Shown here: positions 41,944 through 49,806 of the stretch, piece after piece
Position numbering within the stretch: the first letter of the stretch is position 1
Layout: the number at the start of each line of letters is the position of its first letter
From: Acidimicrobiales bacterium
Lineage (GTDB): Bacteria > Actinomycetota > Acidimicrobiia > Acidimicrobiales > MedAcidi-G1
NCBI GenBank assembly: GCA_022452035.1
Contig: JAKURV010000003.1
Span: 1-64,000 of the forward strand
Length of the DNA: 64,000 bases
Reading direction: 5' to 3'
Notes under the pieces: model-generated
Told to the model about the DNA's origin: nothing
Databases searched by the model: none
The model's input: only the letters and a program-made list of their open reading frames with translations
Program-made: the position numbers and the translations under genes

Positions 41944-42524
41944 CGGCGAGAGTCCCGGGCCGAGCCGACCATCTCGCCGCCGTCCTCGACCATCAGGTAG
42001 CAGTGGATGCCTCGGAACCGGGCCTCCTCGTGCTCGAAATCGGTTCTCGACGGGGTGAGGTAGCCCAACTCCAGCTCGGAGAGCTCGTAGATCTGGCCCA
42101 CGAAGGCGGCAAAGGCGCCATAGCACTCGGCCCGGGCGTAAGCCTCCATCTCGCTGTCTCCGGGCCACGGTGCCCCGGCTCGGGCCGGGTGGTCGGTCCG
42201 GAGGTACACCTCGTGCTGGTGAGGGCCCTCGCAGGGCACCCTGGTGTCGATCTCGACGTGCCGGTCGTTTTGCACCCAGGAGTACCGGTTAAAGCAGGTT
42301 CCGTCGGCCAGGTCGTGCAGGTTGACCACGTCGCCTACCCAGTCAGGTATGCCCTCGTCGGCCAGGGTAGGTCGGGCCTCCACGATCGACGTGGTGGCCA
42401 CCGCCGGCCCCGCTGCCGGAGGGGCCGGGGCGGTGCCGTCCTCGGAGCAGGCGCCAGCGAGCAGGAGGACGGCCGTCATGGTGGCCGCCGGGAGCCGTTG
42501 TTGAGCGGACCGGGGCATGGGCAT
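41940..42524 (-). CDS. Septum_form-domain lipoprotein
   Basis: 194 residues with an export signal (AATMTAVLLLAGAC, lipobox Cys about residue 26) and an Ala/Pro/Thr linker. The exported domain has the Cys-rich pattern of the actinobacterial Septum_form family: DLADGTCFN, VPCEGPHQHEVY, AECYGAFAAFVG, GIHCYLMVEDGGEMVGSA. Members are linked to cell division or envelope function, but no activity is proven. The ATG at 42524 has TACCCT exactly six bases upstream. It lies back-to-back with ccmA with only 35 bases between starts. Confidence 0.83.
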   Translation of the reverse strand: MPMPRSAQQRLPAATMTAVLLLAGACSEDGTAPAPPAAGPAVATTSIVEARPTLADEGIPDWVGDVVNLHDLADGTCFNRYSWVQNDRHVEIDTRVPCEGPHQHEVYLRTDHPARAGAPWPGDSEMEAYARAECYGAFAAFVGQIYELSELELGYLTPSRTDFEHEEARFRGIHCYLMVEDGGEMVGSARDSRR

Positions 42525-42530
42525 GGGGTC

Positions 42531-42536
42531 AGGGTA
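42531..42536 (-). promoter_or_regulatory. -10 box TACCCT of the Septum_form gene (leaderless)
   Basis: On the minus strand TACCCT ends six bases before the ATG at 42524. It is eleven bases from the opposing ccmA -10 box. Confidence 0.55.
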
Positions 42537-42547
42537 CGGCCGACCGG

Positions 42548-42553
42548 TACCGT
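42548..42553 (+). promoter_or_regulatory. -10 box TACCGT of the ccm operon (leaderless)
   Basis: TACCGT is followed by GACGGG and then the GTG start of ccmA at 42560. This should drive the whole ccm operon. Confidence 0.6.
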
Positions 42554-42559
42554 GACGGG

Positions 42560-43243
42560 GTGCCGGTGGTCGAGTTGCGTGGGACGGTGGCGCTGCTGGG
42601 GAACTTCCCCGCGCTGGCCGGGGTGGATCTGACGGTCCGGGCCGGCGAGACGGTGTTAGTCCGGGGCCCCAACGGGGCCGGGAAGACCACCCTGCTTCGC
42701 CTATGCGCCGGCCTAATCCGGCCCGAATCCGGGTCGGCCACCGTGCTGGGCCATGACCTGGTCATGGAGCGTCGGGCGGCCAGGCGTCGGGTGGCCCTCC
42801 TGGGACACGCCAATGGGCTCTACGACGACCTCACCGTCGTGCAGAACATGCGCTTCTGGGCCCGGGCAGCTGGCCTCTCGTCCGGCGAGGCAAGTCAACG
42901 GACGGCTTCGGCGCTGGACCGTCTAGCAGTCGCCAGGCGACTCCACGACCAGCCGGTCCACACCCTCTCGGCCGGCCAGCGTCGCCGGACCTCGCTGGCC
43001 GCCCTAGTCGTACGACGACCGGAACTCTGGCTGTTGGACGAGCCCCATGCGGGGCTGGACCAGGCCGGCCGGGACGTGGTTGACGCTCTGGTGAGCGACG
43101 CGGTAGCCGCCGGGGCCACTGTGGTGGTGTCGTCTCACGAGCTGGAGCGGGTGGCCACCCTCTCGCCCCGGGTGGTGACCGTGTCCGGTGGGATGGTGGT
43201 GGACGACACCGCCGGCGGGCATGGGCGGCCGGCCGATGGTTGA
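42560..43243 (+). CDS. ccmA: Haem exporter ATP-binding subunit CcmA
   Basis: 227-residue ATPase of the CcmABC complex that frees haem-loaded CcmE. Walker A GPNGAGKTT (about 40-48), signature LSAGQRRRTSLAAL and Walker B LWLLDEPHAGLD are intact, and SSHELERV carries the H-loop. The GTG start has a leaderless promoter. It overlaps ccmB by eight bases. First gene of an eight-gene operon in the same order as in proteobacteria. Confidence 0.92.
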   Translation: MPVVELRGTVALLGNFPALAGVDLTVRAGETVLVRGPNGAGKTTLLRLCAGLIRPESGSATVLGHDLVMERRAARRRVALLGHANGLYDDLTVVQNMRFWARAAGLSSGEASQRTASALDRLAVARRLHDQPVHTLSAGQRRRTSLAALVVRRPELWLLDEPHAGLDQAGRDVVDALVSDAVAAGATVVVSSHELERVATLSPRVVTVSGGMVVDDTAGGHGRPADG

Positions 43244-43919
43244 CGTACGCCGGTTCCTGGGTGACGTTCGGCTGGTTGCCGGCCGCGATCTACGGATCGA
43301 GGCCCGTTCCCGGGTGGTCGCCGCCCAGGTGGTGCCCTTCGCTCTACTGGTCCTGGTCCTGTTTGGCTTCGCCCTAGATGCCGACCAGCGCACCCTAGGT
43401 ACCTTCGCTCCGGGGCTGTTCTGGGTGGCCGTCCTCCTCAGCGCCCTGCTGGCCGTCCACCGGTCAGCGACACTGGAGCAGTCGGACGGGACGCTGGACG
43501 CATTGCGCATGTCCGGCTTGGCGCCGCTAGCCCTGTTCCTGGGCAAGGCGGCGGCTGTGTTCGTGCAGCTTCTGGCCCTCGAGGCGGTACTGGTCGGGGG
43601 GCTCTTGGTGTTCTACGGCGTCGAGGTGGACGACCCCGCCCTGTTGATAGTGGCCGGTGTGCTGGCCGGGGCCACGGTGGCCGCCGCCGGTACCCTCTAC
43701 GGCGCGCTGGCCTCGGGTCTCGGGGTGCGGGAAACCCTCCTGCCCATCCTGTTGCTCCCGGTTCTGGCGCCGGTGCTGATCGCAGCCACCCGTGCGTTCG
43801 ACGACGCCCTGGGGGTCGCGGCGGTGGACGGATGGGCCTGGACCGGGCTGCTGGCCGCTACCGCTTTGGTCGCCACCGTGGTCGGCGCCCTGGCCTACGG
43901 CGCGCTGATCGAGGACTGA
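43236..43919 (+). CDS. ccmB: Haem exporter permease CcmB
   Basis: 227 residues with six membrane segments. The opening (VRLVAGRDLRIEARSR) and EQSDGTLDALRMSGLAPLAL, then LLPILLLPVLAPVLIAATRA, match CcmB. It forms the membrane part of the CcmAB ATPase. The ATG at 43236 overlaps the ccmA stop by eight bases; an earlier in-frame ATG at 43188 lies deep within ccmA and is not used. ccmC follows after 12 bases. Confidence 0.9.
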   Translation: MVDVRRFLGDVRLVAGRDLRIEARSRVVAAQVVPFALLVLVLFGFALDADQRTLGTFAPGLFWVAVLLSALLAVHRSATLEQSDGTLDALRMSGLAPLALFLGKAAAVFVQLLALEAVLVGGLLVFYGVEVDDPALLIVAGVLAGATVAAAGTLYGALASGLGVRETLLPILLLPVLAPVLIAATRAFDDALGVAAVDGWAWTGLLAATALVATVVGALAYGALIED

Positions 43920-43931
43920 CCGGGAGCACCC

Positions 43932-44750
43932 ATGGCCGGACCAGACGAGCGACGAGACGGAACCGGGTCCCGCGGCTCGCGGCTACTGGGCGCCGGGGCG
44001 CTGCTCGGCGTTGCGGCGCTGGTCGTCCTGGCCTTCGTGGCAACCGACGCCGACGTGCGTATCCACCCCACGACCGGTGAGGAGTTCGGACAGTTCGATG
44101 CCGTACGGATGCTTTACCTGCACGTTCCGATGGCTGTGCTTATGTACGCCGCCTTCGTGGTTTGTGCCGTGGCCAGCGTCGGGGTGCTGTTGCGCCGCTC
44201 GGCCTGGTGGGATGTCATGGCCTACGCAGCGGGTGAGGTGGGCACGGTGCTGTGTGGCCTGGTCCTGGTGACCGGCTCCATCTGGGGCCGACCAGTCTGG
44301 AACACCTGGTGGGAGTGGGGCGACGTACGCCTCATGACCACTCTGGTCCTCTTCCTGTTGTTTGTCGGCTACCTGGCGTTGCGTCGCACCACCGCTGACC
44401 CCCGCCTCCAGGCCCGGAGGGCGGCCGTGGTGGCCCTGGTGGCCGTCCTGGACATCCCGCTCATCAACCGCTCGGTGGCCTGGTGGGAGAACCGGACCCT
44501 CCACCAGCAGTCCACCCTGGCCGAGTTAAAGATCGAGGACCTTACGCTGTTCACCCTCATGTTCGGCTTCCTGGTCTTTGGCCTTGTGGCCTGGTGGCTG
44601 CTTGTCCACCGGTTCCGGGTGGGATGGCTGGAACAGGCGGCGATCGACCACGACGTGGCGACGGCCCTGGCCGAGCGCCGGTCCGAAACCTCGGCCACCG
44701 ACCTGGACGCCGCGGTCGGCCGCCGGAACGATGGGGAAGACACGGTATGA
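43932..44750 (+). CDS. ccmC: Haem-handling protein CcmC
   Basis: 272 residues with six membrane segments and the tryptophan-rich WWD-like motif (WNTWWEWGDVRLMTTLVL). CcmC presents haem to CcmE on the outer face of the membrane. Conserved His residues occur in YLHVPMAVLMY and in NRTLHQQSTL. The extra C-terminal cytoplasmic tail of about 50 residues is longer than in E. coli. The ATG at 43932 is preceded by GGGAGCA. Its stop overlaps the ccmD start (ATGA). Confidence 0.9.
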   Translation: MAGPDERRDGTGSRGSRLLGAGALLGVAALVVLAFVATDADVRIHPTTGEEFGQFDAVRMLYLHVPMAVLMYAAFVVCAVASVGVLLRRSAWWDVMAYAAGEVGTVLCGLVLVTGSIWGRPVWNTWWEWGDVRLMTTLVLFLLFVGYLALRRTTADPRLQARRAAVVALVAVLDIPLINRSVAWWENRTLHQQSTLAELKIEDLTLFTLMFGFLVFGLVAWWLLVHRFRVGWLEQAAIDHDVATALAERRSETSATDLDAAVGRRNDGEDTV

Positions 44751-44905
44751 CCCACGTGGGCTATCTGGTGGCTGGGTGGGGCATCTCGCTGGTCGTGTTG
44801 GGCGGTTACGCCTTCGGCCTGGTACGTCGCGGTCGACGGTTGGCGCCCCGGGTTCCCGTGGACGGACGTCGCTGGATCGACTCGTCGGGGTCCGACCGTG
44901 GTTGA
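44747..44905 (+). CDS. ccmD: CcmD, small haem exporter subunit
   Basis: 52 residues with a single membrane segment (VGYLVAGWGISLVVLGGYAF) followed by a basic RRGRR stretch, the CcmD pattern. It keeps CcmE attached to CcmABC. The ATG overlaps the ccmC stop (ATGA), and the end overlaps the ccmE start by eight bases. Assignment rests on size, topology and position, since CcmD sequence is poorly conserved. Confidence 0.85.
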   Translation: MTHVGYLVAGWGISLVVLGGYAFGLVRRGRRLAPRVPVDGRRWIDSSGSDRG

Positions 44906-45434
44906 CGATCTCGGACCACGGTCGGCTCCCCTCGACCTGACCCCTGAGCCGGCACGGCCGGTGGTCCGGACCCGGCGTCCTGGGGCGATGCTCCTACTCC
45001 TGGGAGTGGTGGCCGCCGTGGTCTTCGTGCTACTGCGTTCCCTGGGCGACGCCTCCCTGTTTTTTTACGAGGTCCCCGAGGCGGTCGAGCTGCGGTCTGA
45101 GCTCGGCGACGACCGGTTCCGGGTGGTGGGCACCCCGCAGCCCGGCCTAGTGGAGGGCGAGTTGGGGGGCGAGGCGGCGGTCGTCTTTACCCTGTGCGCC
45201 GGTGACGTCCTGGCCGACGTGGTCCACCTGGGTGACCCGGCTGAGCTCTTCCAGCCCGGAGTGCCGGTGGTGCTCCAAGGGGCCTGGAAGGCTGGAAGGC
45301 CCCCGGACCTGACCGGGCTGGACGGGGCGGCCGACGACGGCTGGTTCCTGCGGACGGACCACATGGTGGTCAAGCACGACAACGACTACCGGTCCGACGG
45401 CGCCCAGCTGGCTCCCTGCGGGACGGTCGGTTGA
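44898..45434 (+). CDS. ccmE: Haem chaperone CcmE
   Basis: 178 residues: an N-terminal membrane anchor (about 32-50, LLLLGVVAAVVFVLL) and a periplasmic-type OB-fold domain. The covalent haem-binding site is in VKHDNDY, the H-D-x-x-Y form rather than the Cys variant seen in some archaea and delta-proteobacteria. FFYEVPEAVELR and FRVVGTPQPG match the fold. The GTG at 44898 overlaps ccmD. It passes haem to CcmF. Confidence 0.9.
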   Translation: MVDDLGPRSAPLDLTPEPARPVVRTRRPGAMLLLLGVVAAVVFVLLRSLGDASLFFYEVPEAVELRSELGDDRFRVVGTPQPGLVEGELGGEAAVVFTLCAGDVLADVVHLGDPAELFQPGVPVVLQGAWKAGRPPDLTGLDGAADDGWFLRTDHMVVKHDNDYRSDGAQLAPCGTVG

Positions 45435-47377
45435 ACGCCACCCTCGGCACGCTCTTCGTCGCCCTCGGCCTGTCCGCCTCGGTGGTCGGAGTGGTCGTGG
45501 TGGCCTACGGCCTGGCTACCCGTAACCCAGCCCTGGTCGTGCGTTCTCGGGTGGCCGTGGGATTCCTGGCCGTAGCCGCCGTAGGCCAGGTGGCGGCCAT
45601 GGAGCGTGCGCTCATCACCCGGGACTTCACGGTGGCCTTCGTGGCCGAGCACGGCAGTCACCGGACGCCGGCTCTGTTCAACGTGGCCACTCTGTGGTCG
45701 GCCCTCGAGGGATCGATCCTCTTGTGGGTCCTGGTCCTCGTGGGCTACGTAGTCCTGGTGGCTAGGCGGTTCCGCGACCGCCTGGACGACCCGATGGTGG
45801 GGTGGACCCTCCTGGTCCTGTTCGCCGTCTGTGCCTTCTTCTTCCTGCTCCTGGCCGGGCCAGCCCATCCGTTCGGCCGGTTCAGCCCATGGCCGGGCTA
45901 CGACGGACCGGGTCCCAACCCGCTCCTCCAGAACCACGTCCTCATGGCTTTTCACCCGCCGGTCCTGTACCTGGGATACGTGGGCTTCACGGTGCCGTTC
46001 GCGCTGGCTGTGGCGGCCCTGGCCACTGGACGCCTTGGCGAGGGCTGGCTACTGGAAGCCCGGCGGTGGACCTTGGTCGCTTGGGGGTGCCTCACTGTAG
46101 GAATCCTGTTGGGGGCCTGGTGGTCCTACGACGTCTTGGGCTGGGGCGGTTACTGGGCGTGGGATCCGGTGGAGAACGCCTCCTTTCTGCCTTGGCTGAC
46201 CGGGACGGCTTACCTGCACTCGGTCATGGTTCAGGAGCGGCGGGGGATGCTTCGGGTCTGGAACCTGTCCCTACTTTGTGCCACGTTCTCGTTGACCATC
46301 CTCGGGACCTTCATCACCCGGTCGGGGGTCCTGGATTCCGTGCATGCCTTCACCGAGTCGGCCATCGGGCCGCTCCTGCTCGGCTTCTTTGCCGCCGTGG
46401 TGGCGACCACCGTGGGCCTAATCGCCTGGCGGGGCGACGAGCTCCGCACGGTGGGGTGGATCGACTCTCCGGTGTCACGCACTGGGGCCTTCCTGGCCAA
46501 CAACCTGCTGTTCGGGGCCTTCGCCTTCGTGGTGCTCCTGGGCACCGTCTTTCCGCTGCTGGTGGAGGCGGCTCAGGGGAACCGGATCTCGGTCGGCAAC
46601 CCGTACTTCGAGCGGATGACCATGCCAATCGGCTTCGCCCTGTTATTCATGATGGCGGTAGCCCCGGCACTGCCGTGGAGCCGCACCTCGGCTGACATGC
46701 TCTCGGTGCGCCTCCGGTGGCCGGCGGTGGCAGGGGCGGGGGCCATGCTGGCCGGCGTCCTGCTGGGCAGCCGCGGCTGGGCACCCACCCTGGCTGTCGG
46801 CCTGGCCGGCTTCGCCGTGGGAGGCGCTGTTCGGCAACTGCTCCTGGCCGTGGGAGCCCGGGGTCTCAGGGGCCTGATGGGCCGGTCCAGCGGAGGCATG
46901 GTCGTCCACATAGGGGTGGCCGTGGTGGCTGTGGCCTTCGCCTGCTCCTCGGCCTTCGTTCGCCAGGCCGAGTTTCGGTTCACCGATCCGGGCGATCGGG
47001 CCTCGTTCGCCGACCATGAGTTGGTCTTTGACGGCGTGGCCACCGTGCAACTTCCCGAGAAGACTGAGGTCCGAGTGGCTGTGCTGGTCGACGGGCACCG
47101 CTACCTACCGGCCATCAGCGCCTTCCCGTTCGGAGGCCAAACAATCGGCACGCCGGCTACCAGGTCCACGTTGCGCGACGACCTCCAGTTGGCGGTGTTG
47201 GCCGTGCCGGACGAGGAGTCCTCAACCACCGTTGTCCGGGTCACCGTGCAGCCCTTGGTGATGTGGCTGTGGGTTGGTGGGGCAGTGATGGCGGTGGGGA
47301 CGGCCCTGGCCGCCGTCCCGACGGGCCGACGCCGCGACGAGGTTGACGTGCCATCGGTCGATGAGGTGGCCTCATGA
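45431..47377 (+). CDS. ccmF: Cytochrome c haem lyase subunit CcmF
   Basis: 648 residues with about fifteen membrane segments. The WWD domain is clear (WWSYDVLGWGGYWAWDPVEN), with conserved His in HHxx-type positions NHVLMAFHPPVLYLGY and AYLHSVMVQERRG. CcmF joins haem to the CxxCH motif of apocytochromes with CcmH/I. It starts at a TTG (45431) overlapping the ccmE stop, a rare start codon here but placed by the four-base coupling. The stop overlaps ccmG (ATGA). Confidence 0.92.
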   Translation: MNATLGTLFVALGLSASVVGVVVVAYGLATRNPALVVRSRVAVGFLAVAAVGQVAAMERALITRDFTVAFVAEHGSHRTPALFNVATLWSALEGSILLWVLVLVGYVVLVARRFRDRLDDPMVGWTLLVLFAVCAFFFLLLAGPAHPFGRFSPWPGYDGPGPNPLLQNHVLMAFHPPVLYLGYVGFTVPFALAVAALATGRLGEGWLLEARRWTLVAWGCLTVGILLGAWWSYDVLGWGGYWAWDPVENASFLPWLTGTAYLHSVMVQERRGMLRVWNLSLLCATFSLTILGTFITRSGVLDSVHAFTESAIGPLLLGFFAAVVATTVGLIAWRGDELRTVGWIDSPVSRTGAFLANNLLFGAFAFVVLLGTVFPLLVEAAQGNRISVGNPYFERMTMPIGFALLFMMAVAPALPWSRTSADMLSVRLRWPAVAGAGAMLAGVLLGSRGWAPTLAVGLAGFAVGGAVRQLLLAVGARGLRGLMGRSSGGMVVHIGVAVVAVAFACSSAFVRQAEFRFTDPGDRASFADHELVFDGVATVQLPEKTEVRVAVLVDGHRYLPAISAFPFGGQTIGTPATRSTLRDDLQLAVLAVPDEESSTTVVRVTVQPLVMWLWVGGAVMAVGTALAAVPTGRRRDEVDVPSVDEVAS

Positions 47378-47907
47378 GCCCGGTGCGGTCGGCGGCTATA
47401 GCCGTGGGTCTCGTCCTGGCCGTCCTGGTAGCGGTGTTTGCCACCCGTGACTCCAGCCGGGACCGGATGACCACCCACCTAGTGGGGGGCGTGGCCCCAG
47501 CCGTTGTCGGCACGGCGGTGGACGGCTCGACCTGGGACCTGGACGACCATCGGGGCAGGTGGGTGCTCGTCAACTTCTTCTCCACCACCTGCGTACCGTG
47601 TATCGAAGAGCATCCGGAGCTGGTGGCCTTCGCCGAGGCCCACGCGTCGGCCGGTGACGTGCGGCTGGTGAGTGTGGCCTTCGATGACCGTCCGGCCGCC
47701 GTGGCGGCGTTCTTCGCCGAGAACGGTGGGGGATGGCCGGTACTCGTCACCGATACGGGTCGGATCGCCGTGGACTGGGGCGTGGTGGCCGTGCCCGAGT
47801 CATACCTGGTGACCCCCTCGGGCCACGTGGCGGCCAAGGTGGTAGGCGGGGTCGACCGGAACAGTCTGGAGGACCTGCTGGATCAGGTCTCGGCAGGGGC
47901 GTCGTGA
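47374..47907 (+). CDS. ccmG: Thiol-disulfide oxidoreductase CcmG/DsbE
   Basis: 177 residues: an N-terminal membrane anchor (about 5-24) and a thioredoxin fold facing outwards. The active site is FFSTTCVPCIEEHPEL (CVPC). The cis-Pro region VAVPESYLVTP is present. It reduces the Cys pair of apocytochrome c, or of CcmH, before haem attachment. The ATG overlaps the ccmF stop. No CcdA/DsbD electron donor is seen in the window. Confidence 0.9.
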   Translation: MSPVRSAAIAVGLVLAVLVAVFATRDSSRDRMTTHLVGGVAPAVVGTAVDGSTWDLDDHRGRWVLVNFFSTTCVPCIEEHPELVAFAEAHASAGDVRLVSVAFDDRPAAVAAFFAENGGGWPVLVTDTGRIAVDWGVVAVPESYLVTPSGHVAAKVVGGVDRNSLEDLLDQVSAGAS

Positions 47908-47914
47908 GGGCCGC

Positions 47915-49129
47915 ATGGTGAGCCGACGCCTGACCTGGCTAGTCGTCCTGGCTGTAGTCGTGGGGAGCCTGGTGGCCGCTGAGCAGGTCGGGCGGCCTCC
48001 CCTCACCAACGCCGACCGGGTCCATGCGTTGGCTGGTGACTTCGCCTGTCCAGTTTGTCGTGGACAGTCCCTCGGGGAGTCGGACGTACCGATCGCCCGG
48101 ACCATCCGTTCGTCCATCCGCACCATGGTCGACGACGGTCGGACTGACGACGAGATCCGATCCGTGCTGGTGGCCCGATTTGGCGAAGACATCGACTACA
48201 CGCCGGGGGGAGAGGGCCTGACCGGGCTCGTCTGGGTCCTCCCAGTGCTGGCCGGTGGGGCGGCGGCGGTCGGTCTGGGGTTGGCGCTCGTACGGTGGCG
48301 GGGGGGACGGTCCGGTGGGCGGCCCCCCCGGCCGTTAGTCGTCGGGGGCGTCCTGCTAGTCGTCGTGGTGGCCGGGCTCCTAGTGGCCCGGACGGCTGGT
48401 CAGCGCCCGACGGGTGGGTCGCTCAGCGGTGATATCCGGTCGTCGACCCGCACCCTGCTGGTGGAGGCGGGGGTGGCAGACCCCGAGGAAGCCGTCGTCC
48501 TGTACTCACAGGTCCTGGAAGTGCAGCCGTCTAACGCGGAAGCGCTGGCCTACCGCGGCTGGGTCCGTTGGCGAAACGGCGAGGGCCCGTCGGCCCGTTC
48601 CGACCTAGACGAAGCAGTGGCTGTCGATCCCGCCTATCCAGACGTCCGGGTGTTCCGGGCCTCCCAGCGCCACGCCGACGGGGACCACACCGGGGCGGCT
48701 GCCGACCTGGTTGCCCTCGACGGCCTGGCCGCGCCGCCCATCGTGGGCGACCTGCTGGCTGCCAGCCGACTGCGAGAGCGCATCGCCGTCGGCCTGGCCT
48801 CCGACGGCGATCTGCTGGAGGCCCTGGAGGTCCTCGATTCTGGGCTATCGGCCGATCCAGAGAGCAGTTCGCTGCTCGCTGAGCGGGGCTGGCTGCTGGT
48901 CCTCACCCGGACGCCGGAGCTGGTCCAACGGGGCCTCAACAACCTGGACGAGGCGGTCGCCGTCCAGCCCGGAGACCCGCACGCCCGGGCTTACCGCGCG
49001 GTGGCCCTGGCCACGGTGGTCGGGAGGCCCGGTGACGCGACTGCCGACCTAGCGGTGTTCGCCGCGATAGACAGTCCTCCGGCGGACCTAGTGGACCTGC
49101 TGGTCGGGATGGGGCTCCTCGGAGGCTGA
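47915..49129 (+). CDS. ccmH: Fused CcmH-CcmI protein (CPVC domain plus TPR domain)
   Basis: 404 residues. After an N-terminal signal/anchor comes the CcmH helical domain with FACPVCRGQS and the downstream GRTDDEIRSVLVARFGEDI. Two further membrane segments (about 110-130 and 148-165) precede a C-terminal helical region of tetratricopeptide repeats (about 185-400, VLYSQVLEVQPSNAEALAYRG and later copies) that resembles the apocytochrome-binding part of CcmI. In E. coli the H and I functions are arranged differently. Last gene of the operon, eight bases after ccmG. Confidence 0.87.
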   Translation: MVSRRLTWLVVLAVVVGSLVAAEQVGRPPLTNADRVHALAGDFACPVCRGQSLGESDVPIARTIRSSIRTMVDDGRTDDEIRSVLVARFGEDIDYTPGGEGLTGLVWVLPVLAGGAAAVGLGLALVRWRGGRSGGRPPRPLVVGGVLLVVVVAGLLVARTAGQRPTGGSLSGDIRSSTRTLLVEAGVADPEEAVVLYSQVLEVQPSNAEALAYRGWVRWRNGEGPSARSDLDEAVAVDPAYPDVRVFRASQRHADGDHTGAAADLVALDGLAAPPIVGDLLAASRLRERIAVGLASDGDLLEALEVLDSGLSADPESSSLLAERGWLLVLTRTPELVQRGLNNLDEAVAVQPGDPHARAYRAVALATVVGRPGDATADLAVFAAIDSPPADLVDLLVGMGLLGG

Positions 49130-49155
49130 CCCCGGTACTTACCTGGCTCCCCGGC

Positions 49156-49635
49156 TCAAGGGGTGGGGTGGTAGCGGGCGTGGACGATCCGACCACCGCC
49201 GATCGTCAGCTCCCACGTGGAGGCGTAGCCGCATTCCTGGCCACCGCTGATCTCTGCGCCATCGGAGACCAGGTCCCGGACCACGTCGAATATCACGTCG
49301 GAGTGGCTGCACAGCACTGTCGGCGAGGTCTCGGGATCGGCCGCCAGGTCCCGGATCAGGGTCGTGGTGTTCCGCGATGCCCCCTCGAATAGGTGGTCGA
49401 CCACCTCGGGCAGGATGCCCAGCCGGGTGCACAGCGGGCCCACCGTCTGGAGGCAGCGGACGGCCCGGCTACTCAGGACGCGGGTCGGTGGCCGATCGGC
49501 GAACAGCGCCGACACCAAATCGTCCAACCGACCGGCCTGGGCAGCGCCCCTGGCGTCCAACGGCCGGTCGACGTCCTCGCCAACCCATCGGTAGGGATCG
49601 CCGGCCGACCCGTGGCGGATCAGGAGCAGGCTCAT
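49156..49635 (-). CDS. Histidine phosphatase, SixA-like
   Basis: 159 residues. LLIRHGSAGD carries the phospho-accepting His, then LDARGAAQAGRL, VLSSRAVRCLQT and the second His in VLCSHSDVI. The short length is like SixA, which dephosphorylates phosphohistidine on proteins, but sugar or nucleotide phosphatases of this size also exist. It converges on the ccm operon with a 26-base gap. The 171 bp upstream (49636-49806) contain no gene I can support. Confidence 0.83.
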   Translation of the reverse strand: MSLLLIRHGSAGDPYRWVGEDVDRPLDARGAAQAGRLDDLVSALFADRPPTRVLSSRAVRCLQTVGPLCTRLGILPEVVDHLFEGASRNTTTLIRDLAADPETSPTVLCSHSDVIFDVVRDLVSDGAEISGGQECGYASTWELTIGGGRIVHARYHPTP

Positions 49636-49806
49636 CCCGGTCCCCGGAGGTCAGCAGAGATCTCTCGACAAGTGTTCGGGACCCCTCCAGGGTGGACGTG
49701 ACTGGCGCAAAGGGCGGCCACGGGGCGTGGTGGAGAGGTGGAGGCGTGGCCGAGCTGATGACACTTCACGGTGGCGCGGACCGTCGAACGAGACGTCGCT
49801 ACGGGC

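Noticed and set aside
44898-45434. Cys-type CcmE variant typical of archaea and sulfate reducers
   Set aside because: The site reads VKHDNDY, so the canonical haem-binding His is present.
42560-49129. Recent horizontal transfer of the ccm operon
   Set aside because: GC-rich codon use, overlapping gene ends and the leaderless promoter style look the same as in flanking genes; only a deep-tree analysis could show older transfer.
49636-49806. 171-bp gap that might hold a tRNA or small RNA
   Set aside because: I found no tRNA cloverleaf, CCA end or T-loop-like sequence, and no convincing small frame.
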